Shown here piece by piece: positions 9,074-13,647 of a stretch of DNA of 13,647 nucleotides. Position 1 is the stretch's first letter. Every line of letters starts with the position of its first letter. The position numbers and the translations under genes were made by a program. This DNA is from JASBZA01 sp964345295 (GTDB taxonomy: Bacteria; Bacillota; Clostridia; Saccharofermentanales; Fastidiosipilaceae), in the NCBI GenBank assembly GCA_964345295.1, contig CAYFQG010000032.1, forward strand, positions 1-13,647. The letters are read 5' to 3'. Below the pieces are notes generated by a model. The model was not told where the DNA came from. It worked only from the letters and a program-made list of their open reading frames with translations, and made no database searches.

Positions 9074-9125
9074 CGGAATTTACGGTAAAAGCCCTACATC
9101 TTGGCCTCAGCCAAACGATGCTAGC

Positions 9126-9154
9126 AATATACCTTATTTAGGCCTATTCTGCAA
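9126..9154 (-). promoter_or_regulatory. Possible pheST promoter
   Basis: Minus-strand TTGCAG (9154-9149), a 17-base spacer and TATATT (9131-9126) form the best promoter candidate between the kinase gene and pheS; the -35 lies inside the last codons of the kinase gene. It would give a leader of about 100 bases carrying a small hairpin TTGGC-TGAG-GCCAA (9114-9101) and then the terminator. The -10 matches consensus in five of six bases and the -35 in about three. Tentative. Confidence 0.35.
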
Positions 9155-10529
9155 TAAAAGGCAGGCTTGCCGCAGCCATGCTTTGGCCTACACGGCGCAT
9201 CTCTTCGTTAGGCAGCATAAGCTCTACATCCTTAATATCAGGATACTCTTCCGCCAGGACTTCTCTGGCCGTTTTTAAGATTAAATCACCGCCCTTGCCG
9301 GACACGACACGGCCCATCAAAATCAGATGCTTAATATCATAAAAATCTTTGTAATAAGCCAGTGTGTGACCCAGATAGACACCGATACTCTCGTAAATAG
9401 CCTGTGCTCTGGGATCGTCCTTCTCCATGAAGGCCTGAATTTCCTTGAGTTTCTCGGCCAAAGGATTCTCGTGGTCAATCTCCAAACCGACGTCTTCGGC
9501 CAAGCGGATGGCGGCATCTTGCGAGAAGTACTTGCAGCCCACACCGAAGTCTCCCGACCACTCATCTTGTGTGGCCTCCTCCTGGAGGTCAACGGGAGCG
9601 AAAGCCAATTCGTTTAACCAGCCCGCGATGTTCTGGTTCTCATCTACAAAGCCCACAGCTTCGGATGTACCCATGGCAATACCCATAATATTCCCGGTGT
9701 CTAAGCTCATAGCTCCGGCCAAAGCGGACACGTCACCGTCATTGGCAACAATTAAGGGCTTGCCGGGAGCCACGGTCTCGGCTGCTCTCTTATAAATATC
9801 CACGACCTTAGCCTTAAAGTCTTCTTCGGGTACGGCTAAGAAAAGAGACGCGACGCGCGCTTCGTTATCAATATAAATACCGGCTGAAGAAACACCGATA
9901 CCGTCGACTCTGGGCATCTTGGACTTGGCGGTTTCCATAGCCTCTACAATGCCGTTAAAGTGATAATCCGGATCGGGGGTGATTTTGGGGAACCAAACGA
10001 CTTCTTCGGAATAGACAGTCTCCCCGTCGATAACCGCAGATACCTTACGGTCCGAGCCACCGGCGTCAAAACCGATTCTGCAACCGTTCAGGTGCTTACC
10101 GATGGCCTCGGAAGCTTCGTTCTCTTCAGGGCATTCATCATAGGGCAGGCTGACAAATTCCAAAGGTCTGTCGTAAACATTCTCCATGAAGTCGTAATCG
10201 AAAGCTCTGGCGCCTTCAGCAGTATAGTCGGCTGCCACCTCTTTGGCCACTTCGTCATCACCGCAGATATAAATCTGGTAGCCGCCTCTGGCCCAAAGCA
10301 TCATTTTCACTAATTTACCGACGTATAAAATATCGGCTTCTCTGGATGCTTCGTCGCCTCTGATAAAGGTATCAAAGACGGCAACATGGTCACCTTGTCT
10401 TCTGATGGCAACTTTTAAAGGCTTCTTAGCCTCCGCCAAATAAGCGTCATTCCACTTCTTAATCGGAATATAACCCTTTTCCAAAGGTGCCTGATGTTTT
10501 AAATTGACTTCTATTCCCTTCAGATTCAT
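9144..10529 (-). CDS. ROK-like (ASKHA fold) predicted sugar kinase with N-terminal extension
   Basis: 461-residue protein whose residues from about 150 onward look like an actin-fold sugar kinase: phosphate-1 loop GFDAGGSDRK (153-162), IGVSSAGI (211-218), VANDGD (261-266) where Asp264 is the likely catalytic base position, and phosphate-2 loop GIAMGTSEAVG (283-293). The first roughly 150 residues (VFDTFIRGD, DILYVGKLVKMMLWARGG, YQIYICGDDE) are an additional domain I cannot assign. The CxCGxxGC zinc motif of classical ROK proteins is not present, so I call it ROK-like only. The substrate is unknown; an adjacent phosphoglucomutase and the family make a hexose plausible, but this is inference. 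GGGAGG (10545-10540) lies 10 bases before the ATG. pirin lies 90 bases upstream on the same strand, and a strong terminator follows the stop. Confidence 0.75.
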   Translation of the reverse strand: MNLKGIEVNLKHQAPLEKGYIPIKKWNDAYLAEAKKPLKVAIRRQGDHVAVFDTFIRGDEASREADILYVGKLVKMMLWARGGYQIYICGDDEVAKEVAADYTAEGARAFDYDFMENVYDRPLEFVSLPYDECPEENEASEAIGKHLNGCRIGFDAGGSDRKVSAVIDGETVYSEEVVWFPKITPDPDYHFNGIVEAMETAKSKMPRVDGIGVSSAGIYIDNEARVASLFLAVPEEDFKAKVVDIYKRAAETVAPGKPLIVANDGDVSALAGAMSLDTGNIMGIAMGTSEAVGFVDENQNIAGWLNELAFAPVDLQEEATQDEWSGDFGVGCKYFSQDAAIRLAEDVGLEIDHENPLAEKLKEIQAFMEKDDPRAQAIYESIGVYLGHTLAYYKDFYDIKHLILMGRVVSGKGGDLILKTAREVLAEEYPDIKDVELMLPNEEMRRVGQSMAAASLPFIAE

Positions 10530-10619
10530 CCTTCCTTAACCTCCCGAAATTTTGTTTACTAGAGCATAACCCAAGCCATGCAAACATGCACGAATTATTC
10601 CGCAAATTTTTAGCAATAG

Positions 10620-11453
10620 TTAAAGCTTATGCTTGATGAAGCTGCCGTCGTTTAATTCGTCAAAGGCTTTTTCTAATTCTTCTTGGCTGTTCATCACGAT
10701 AGGACCGCCCCAGGCTACCGGCTCTTCCAACTTGGGTGCGGTATACACAATGACCCTACCACCTTCACTTAAACTCTTAAAGGAAATCGTATCGCCCGAG
10801 CCTAAAAGAATGGCGGATTTTTCATCATAGGCTTTGCCGTCAATTTCGGCATCGCCTAATAAAAGAAAGATAAAGGCGTTATGGTTTTCTTCTACCGGTA
10901 CTTCGATCGTGGCGCCTTTTTCGGGGGCAAAGTCCAAAACTCTGGCTTGTACATAAAGAGGCGTAAAACCTTTGGCACCCATATATTCACCCGATAAGAC
11001 ACGCACTTTAAAGTCTTCAGCTTGGGCTTCACCGATATTCGTTTCGTCCAAAGCTTGATAGTGAGGACGGGTCATCTTGTCTTTGGCCGGCAGGTTAATC
11101 CAGAGCTGGAAGCCCAACATGCGATCTTTTTCCTGCGGCATTTCCTCATGTAAAATTCCCGAACCCGCGGTCATCCACTGCGCCTGGCCGCTTCTAATAA
11201 CACCGGAGTTGCCCATACTGTCTCGGTGCGCCATTTCACCTTGTACCATATAAGTTAATGTCTCAATACCTCTATGTGGGTGCATGGGAAAACCGGCCAT
11301 GTAGTCGGCAGGGTCGGTACTGTCAAAAGAATCCAGCATGACAAAAGGATCGAAGTCCTTCATGGTTCCGGCACCTAAAACACGAGTCAGGTGAACACCT
11401 GCACCGTCAATGGCAGGTCTGCCTTTTACAGCTTTTATCACTTTTCTATTCAT
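10620..11453 (-). CDS. Pirin family protein (cupin metalloprotein, quercetinase-like)
   Basis: Bicupin of 277 residues with the complete pirin signature: FPMHPHRGIETLTYM (55-69), then GQAQWMTAGSGILHEEMP (89-106). The metal ligands expected from human pirin are all here as H58, H60, H102 and E104, so it should bind iron or a similar metal. Some bacterial pirins oxidise quercetin, while others modulate central metabolic enzymes; the sequence does not decide between these. The second cupin domain with ENHNAFIFLL and GDAEIDG is intact. The start at 11453 has AAGGA 8 bases upstream; an ATG four bases earlier runs into a stop after three codons. Transcription is likely controlled at the 21-bp palindrome upstream. 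No clear terminator follows, so read-through into the kinase gene is possible. Confidence 0.92.
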   Translation of the reverse strand: MNRKVIKAVKGRPAIDGAGVHLTRVLGAGTMKDFDPFVMLDSFDSTDPADYMAGFPMHPHRGIETLTYMVQGEMAHRDSMGNSGVIRSGQAQWMTAGSGILHEEMPQEKDRMLGFQLWINLPAKDKMTRPHYQALDETNIGEAQAEDFKVRVLSGEYMGAKGFTPLYVQARVLDFAPEKGATIEVPVEENHNAFIFLLLGDAEIDGKAYDEKSAILLGSGDTISFKSLSEGGRVIVYTAPKLEEPVAWGGPIVMNSQEELEKAFDELNDGSFIKHKL

Positions 11454-11485
11454 TCATTTATCCTTCGCTTATTGTCTGTTGATTA

Positions 11486-11506
11486 TTGCTTGCATTTTGT
11501 AAGCAA
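11486..11506. promoter_or_regulatory. 21-bp palindromic operator candidate upstream of pirin
   Basis: The arms TTGCTTGC and GTAAGCAA flank ATTTT; 7 of 8 bases pair symmetrically. It begins 5 bases downstream of the pirin -10 (TATAAT on the minus strand at 11516-11511), so it covers the predicted transcription start. That is a typical repressor position. The cognate regulator is not in the window. Confidence 0.5.
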
Positions 11507-11510
11507 CTTT

Positions 11511-11516
11511 ATTATA
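11511..11516 (-). promoter_or_regulatory. -10 element of the pirin promoter
   Basis: A perfect TATAAT on the minus strand, 58 bases before the pirin ATG. The -35 region has no good match (ACAACC at a 17-base spacer), which may mean weak or activator-dependent transcription. The palindrome lies immediately downstream. Confidence 0.5.
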
Positions 11517-11587
11517 TTTACTCACATTAAGTGGGTTGTAGCTTTTGTTTCATTTATTTAGGCACGCTCTTTTAAGTTTTCCAAAGT

Positions 11588-11617
11588 TTGCCAAATTTAA
11601 GGAATCTTTGCTATAAT
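11588..11617 (+). promoter_or_regulatory. Promoter of the tRNA-Pro gene
   Basis: TTGCCA (11588-11593), an 18-base spacer, and TATAAT (11612-11617) preceded by TG at the extended -10 position. This is the strongest promoter in the window. The start should be near 11624, leaving about 34 bases of 5' leader before the mature tRNA. Confidence 0.8.
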
Positions 11618-11657
11618 CCAAAGCCGTCAGATCTTTCAGAGGTCTACATATTCATAA

Positions 11658-11733
11658 CGAGATGTAGCGCAGCTGGTAGCGCGCCTGCTTTGGGAGCAGG
11701 ATGCCGCAGGTTCAAGTCCTGTCATCTCGACCA
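11658..11733 (+). tRNA. tRNA-Pro, anticodon TGG
   Basis: A complete 76-base cloverleaf. The acceptor stem CGAGATG pairs with CATCTCG, with C1-G72 as usual for bacterial proline tRNAs. The D-stem is GCGC/GCGC around AGCTGGTA. The anticodon stem CCTGC/GCAGG encloses TTTGGGA with anticodon TGG at 11691-11693. The T-arm is GCAGG/CCTGT with loop TTCAAGT. The discriminator is A73 and the CCA end is encoded. It is transcribed away from pirin and ends in the hairpin at 11743-11767. Confidence 0.97.
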
Positions 11734-11742
11734 TAAACGTTG

Positions 11743-11767
11743 AAAACCCTTGATTTACAAGGGTTTT
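11743..11767 (+). terminator. Symmetric intrinsic terminator after tRNA-Pro
   Basis: AAAACCCTTG and CAAGGGTTTT form a perfect 10-bp stem around ATTTA, followed by CTTC on the plus strand. The arms end in four A's and four T's, so the hairpin can also serve the convergent minus-strand gene that ends at 11804. Confidence 0.85.
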
Positions 11768-11803
11768 CTTCATTTACTGATACTATTCCGGAACGAAAAC
11801 GTA

Positions 11804-12499
11804 CTAATTATTTTGAACTAAGCTCATTTCCTGAACTTGCAGGAAGCTGAAGGTATCGTCCATGGCCAAATAGGCTTCGACCACGACATACATCTTGTCA
11901 CCGGCCAAAAGGACGCCTTGTTCGGGCTTCACTCTGATTAATATTTTGCCGTCAATATCACCGGTGGAAAATTGCTCTTTGGCTTCTTCAAGCGAAGTCA
12001 CGATTTCGGGTTCCAAGGTCTCTCCGCCTCTGTCGATTTTTTGGTCGGATAGACTTTGGCCCAGTAAAGCATTAAGTTCTTCGTAGTCCATGCCGATTTT
12101 GTCAAAGACTTGGTCATCATCCAATAATTGACCGTTCTCGGGATCAAAGTTGTAGGCATCTAAGACGACAAAACCCGGACCCGGCACAATCCAATTGGTC
12201 TTGCAGGTCATGAAACCTAAGTTGTTCTCGGTCTTGACCCTTCTTTCGAGTGTAAAACCGGCCCAGGAGAAACCTACGGCGTCTTCTTTAATTTTCTCGG
12301 CATTTTCTTTTCTGATGGCATTGTACTGGTCTGTGATTTCATCTAATTCCAGTGCCAATGTTTCAGCATCTTCCGATTCAATGAAAAGCCTGATGTACGC
12401 ATTGCGGAAAGGATCGGCGTAGTCTGTTTCTGCACTATTCAAATGATACGTATCGTAGACCTGCAATAATTGTTCGTATTGGTCTTCTTTACCTCCTCT
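11804..12499 (-). CDS. Unrecognised protein, 5' region disrupted by the IS element
   Basis: I do not recognise this family. The native reading frame runs from the IS flank (…RGGKEDQYEQLLQVYDTYHLN) to a TAG at 11804, about 230 residues. It is acidic and soluble-looking, with no transmembrane segment or lipobox in the surviving part. The frame stays open a further 33 codons to a TTG at 12598, but those codons (SQKIIPSNFSFFNQ…) are IS end sequence and the target repeat, not native protein. No ATG follows the good SD-like AGAGGAGG at 12499-12492; the nearest in-frame start is a TTG at 12466, 25 bases away. So the true start is unclear, and the gene may be either a 5'-truncated remnant or an intact frame cut off from its promoter (13600-13608). 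A terminator-like hairpin in the IS also faces it. Probably silent. Confidence 0.5.
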   Translation of the reverse strand, partial: RGGKEDQYEQLLQVYDTYHLNSAETDYADPFRNAYIRLFIESEDAETLALELDEITDQYNAIRKENAEKIKEDAVGFSWAGFTLERRVKTENNLGFMTCKTNWIVPGPGFVVLDAYNFDPENGQLLDDDQVFDKIGMDYEELNALLGQSLSDQKIDRGGETLEPEIVTSLEEAKEQFSTGDIDGKILIRVKPEQGVLLAGDKMYVVVEAYLAMDDTFSFLQVQEMSLVQNN

Positions 12500-12525
12500 A
12501 ACGACAGGGTAAGTTAAAAAATTAA
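12500..12525 (+). repeat. Direct repeat flanking the IS, left copy
   Basis: Begins AACGACAGGGTAAG. The first 23 bases are identical to 13571-13593, and the match extends to 26 bases with one mismatch (T at 12523 versus A at 13594). It lies outside the IS inverted repeats in direct orientation, so it is best read as a target-site duplication. Confidence 0.8.
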
Positions 12526-12536
12526 TGTAAGCGCAT

Positions 12537-12551
12537 AAGACATGTGTTACA
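12537..12551 (+). repeat. IS left inverted-repeat core
   Basis: AAGACATGTGTTACA is the exact reverse complement of 13545-13559. It contains the palindrome ACATGT. Confidence 0.85.
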
Positions 12552-12566
12552 GATTGATTAAAAAAA

Positions 12567-12624
12567 GAGAAGTTACTCGGTATAATTTTTTGTGACAAGC
12601 AAAAAGAAAGCCGAGGAACTTCTC
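12567..12624 (+). promoter_or_regulatory. Inverted repeat sequestering the transposase SD in read-in transcripts
   Basis: The left arm GAGAAGTTACTCGG (12567-12580) and right arm CCGAGGAACTTCTC (12611-12624) pair at 13 of 14 positions. The right arm contains the transposase SD GAGGA (12613-12617). The element's own -10 (12581-12586) starts right after the left arm, so its own mRNA, starting near 12593, lacks that arm and leaves the SD free. A transcript from outside carries both arms and hides it. The logic matches what is known for IS10 and IS50. Confidence 0.6.
12581..12586 (+). promoter_or_regulatory. -10 element of the transposase promoter
   Basis: A perfect TATAAT, 41 bases before the transposase ATG. 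The -35 is poor: TTGATT (12554-12559) lies 21 bases away and nothing better sits at 17. Weak promoters are usual for transposases. Confidence 0.5.
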
Positions 12625-12626
12625 AT

Positions 12627-13568
12627 ATGGGAATTATAACGGAGGAAATGTATTATAGGCAACGCCTTTGCGAGTACGCTAAGAAGTATGGTGTAAGCAA
12701 AGCAGCCCGAAAGTACCAAACCAACCGTCAGTTTGTATATCGTCAATTAGCTCGTTACGATGGGACCGCAAAAAGTTTAGCCCTTCGCTCCAGACGTCCT
12801 ATCCACTCGCCTACCGCACACCGGAAAGAAGAATTGGCCTTAATTCAACGGATGCTTAAGCGAAACGGAAAATACGGATTAGCGGAAGTGTATGTCCGCT
12901 GTCAAAGTAAAGGCTACCAAAGAAGTTTTGGAAGCATGTGTCGTCAAATACGTCAGCAAGGCTATAAGAAGCCACAGAGACAACGCCAGAGCTATACGAC
13001 GTATAAGAAAGAGACAGGAAGCTATCCGGGTGAGAAAGTCCAAATCGACATTAAATATGTCCCACAAAGCTGTATACGTTTCCCGAGTTATGGAAAGCAT
13101 TACTATCAAATCACAGCGATTGATGAGTATAGTCGCAAGCGTATTTTACGAATCGTAGATGAAAAAAGCACGTATGAAACGAGTAAGTTTCTCCGAGAAC
13201 TAGAAGCGGCGTTGGGCTTTTCTATACAGACCGTTCAAACAGATAATGGGACGGAGTTTGTCCAAGATCAAGAGCAAACGCAGAAAACGAGTCTCTTTGA
13301 AAAGACTGCTCAAGAGTTAGGTATATACGTAAGGCGAACCAGGCCCTATTCACCTTGGCAGAATGGACGGGTAGAAAGAAGCCATAGAGAAGATCAAAAA
13401 ATAGTATATGATCGGGAAATATTCAGAAGTGTAAGGCAATTAAAAGACAAAATAGCCAAACATGAAAGAAGATATAATTCCACAGCCAAGTATGTGTTAG
13501 GATTTAAGAGTCCAAATCAATTAGTTGCCGAATACTTTTCGAGATGTAACACATGTCTTGTCAGTTAA
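12627..13568 (+). CDS. IS481-like family transposase (DDE integrase fold)
   Basis: A complete 313-residue transposase. An N-terminal helix-turn-helix covers about residues 12-46 (EYAKKYGVSKAARKYQTNRQ), which should bind the inverted repeats. The rve/RNase H-like catalytic core carries D141 (QIDIKYV), D206 (QTDNGTEF) and E250 (NGRVERSH), and WQNGRVERSHRED is the typical C-terminal signature. I use the ATG at 12627 because GAGGA lies 9 bases upstream; an ATG at 12648 has GGAGG only 2 bases away and would lose seven residues. The last codons and the stop read through the right inverted repeat, ending 2 bases before the element edge. No frameshift is seen, so it is probably active in principle. 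IS481 versus a related long-duplication group such as IS1202 cannot be settled by eye. Confidence 0.9.
   Translation: MGIITEEMYYRQRLCEYAKKYGVSKAARKYQTNRQFVYRQLARYDGTAKSLALRSRRPIHSPTAHRKEELALIQRMLKRNGKYGLAEVYVRCQSKGYQRSFGSMCRQIRQQGYKKPQRQRQSYTTYKKETGSYPGEKVQIDIKYVPQSCIRFPSYGKHYYQITAIDEYSRKRILRIVDEKSTYETSKFLRELEAALGFSIQTVQTDNGTEFVQDQEQTQKTSLFEKTAQELGIYVRRTRPYSPWQNGRVERSHREDQKIVYDREIFRSVRQLKDKIAKHERRYNSTAKYVLGFKSPNQLVAEYFSRCNTCLVS
13545..13559 (+). repeat. IS right inverted-repeat core
   Basis: TGTAACACATGTCTT is the exact complement of the left core and encodes the transposase residues CNTCL near its C-terminus. Confidence 0.85.
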
Positions 13569-13570
13569 GA

Positions 13571-13596
13571 AACGACAGGGTAAGTTAAAAAATAAA
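13571..13596 (+). repeat. Direct repeat flanking the IS, right copy
   Basis: The second copy of the repeat at 12500-12525: 23 bases identical, 25 of 26 overall. It joins directly to the stranded promoter region at 13600. Confidence 0.8.
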
Positions 13597-13599
13597 TCT

Positions 13600-13619
13600 A
13601 TTATAGCATGTGGCATGCT
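13600..13619 (-). promoter_or_regulatory. Stranded promoter of the IS-interrupted gene
   Basis: Minus-strand TGCTATAAT (13608-13600) is a perfect extended -10; TTTAGC (13628-13623) is a possible weak -35 at 17 bases. Joining the flanks with one copy of the repeat would put AGAGGAGG about 60 bases downstream of the -10. A perfect 6-bp inverted repeat AGCATG-TGG-CATGCT (13605-13619) overlaps the spacer and could be an operator. In the present arrangement this promoter fires into the IS antisense to the transposase. The rest of the window to 13647 shows no gene. Confidence 0.55.
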
Positions 13620-13647
13620 TGTGCTAAAATGAGAAAAACATCGTAAT

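Larger units (their letters stand above)
12560..12624 (-). terminator. Terminator-like hairpin at the IS left end, reading out of the element
   Basis: Read on the minus strand, the arm 12624-12611 pairs with 12580-12567 over 14 positions with one mismatch. The 30-base loop has its own 6-bp stem (TTTTTG with CAAAAA). Seven T's follow at once (12566-12560). The loop is long for a terminator, but the stem and T-run are good. It would stop minus-strand transcripts leaving the IS toward the interrupted gene. Confidence 0.55.
12526..13570 (+). mobile_element. IS481-like insertion sequence, about 1,045 bp
   Basis: A single-transposase element bounded by a long direct repeat. The near-terminal inverted repeats share a perfect 15-base core: AAGACATGTGTTACA at 12537-12551 and its complement at 13545-13559. 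Outside the core the ends are imperfect (about 5 of 11 matching). The left end begins TGT, as in many IS481-like elements. If only the perfect 23-bp duplication counts, the left edge moves to 12523. The transposase is intact, so the insertion may be recent. It splits the promoter of the neighbouring minus-strand gene from its coding sequence. Confidence 0.85.

Noticed and set aside
9090..9131. Phe-rich leader peptide before pheS
   Set aside because: The only ATG in the leader is followed directly by TAG, and other frames show no run of Phe codons.
9018..9143. T-box riboswitch for pheST
   Set aside because: No TGGN-bearing T-box sequence, no space for Stem I or a specifier loop; only a GGG…ACCG resemblance remains. 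Kept as an attenuator of unknown type.
10530..10619. Promoter for the kinase gene in the 90-base gap after pirin
   Set aside because: Only TATGCT with a very poor -35 is seen; the CATG repeats (10577-10590) are short. Not strong enough to list as a feature.
12500..12598. N-terminal extension of the minus-strand unknown protein to the TTG at 12598
   Set aside because: These codons are IS end sequence and target repeat, have no SD, and lie in the terminator-like hairpin.
12879..13158. Overlapping ORFs on both strands within the transposase gene
   Set aside because: Shadow frames of an intact DDE transposase. No slippery site or second ORF of IS3 type is needed, as all three catalytic residues lie in one frame.
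13630..13647. Plus-strand gene start near the window end (ATG AGA AAA ACA TCG TAA)
   Set aside because: It stops after five codons.
1..13647. CRISPR array, rRNA, phage or toxin-antitoxin genes
   Set aside because: No spaced repeats, rRNA-like sequence or matching small gene pairs were seen on either strand.

Overview
The window looks like a chromosomal segment of a mid-GC Bacillota (low-confidence guess: Clostridia). The reasons are strong AGGAGG-type ribosome binding sites, a PgcA-type phosphoglucomutase, extended -10 promoters, a CCA-encoding tRNA gene and intrinsic terminators with T-runs. No species can be named from sequence alone.

Almost everything from 1 to about 11450 is on the minus strand. 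Read in the direction of transcription the order is: pirin (11453-10620), an ASKHA/ROK-like sugar-kinase homologue (10529-9144), a leader with an intrinsic terminator, pheS (9017-7959), pheT (7941-5521), uvrB (5513-3492), an internal extended -10 promoter, pgcA (3423-1684), and the first 554 codons of dnaE (1664 to the window edge). The gaps between pheS, pheT and uvrB, and between pgcA and dnaE, are 7 to 19 bases, so these are probably co-transcribed sets. The set joins Phe-tRNA charging, nucleotide excision repair, the glucose-1-P/glucose-6-P branch point and the replicative polymerase.

From 11454 to 11803 there is a divergent control region (pirin leftward, tRNA-Pro(UGG) rightward). It holds a 21-bp palindrome at the expected pirin start point, a good promoter for the tRNA, and a symmetric terminator shared with the convergent gene that follows.

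From 11804 to the end, an IS481-like element of about 1.05 kb (single DDE transposase) sits in the 5' region of an unrecognised minus-strand gene and separates that gene from its likely promoter at 13600-13608. The element is flanked by a direct repeat of 23 bp (26 bp with one mismatch), long for this kind of transposase. Its left end has a 14-bp inverted repeat bracketing the transposase promoter. The right arm contains the transposase Shine-Dalgarno, and the outer edge of the left arm is followed by seven T's on the minus strand. The sequence predicts (i) SD sequestration in transcripts entering from outside but not in the element's own mRNA, and (ii) a terminator for transcription leaving toward the interrupted gene. 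This is the most interesting structure in the window.

The second most interesting is the pheS leader. A terminator lies only 11 bases before the pheS Shine-Dalgarno with no room for a promoter after it, implying attenuation or read-through control without a recognisable T-box. No stretch longer than about 205 bases lacks a gene or a described element.
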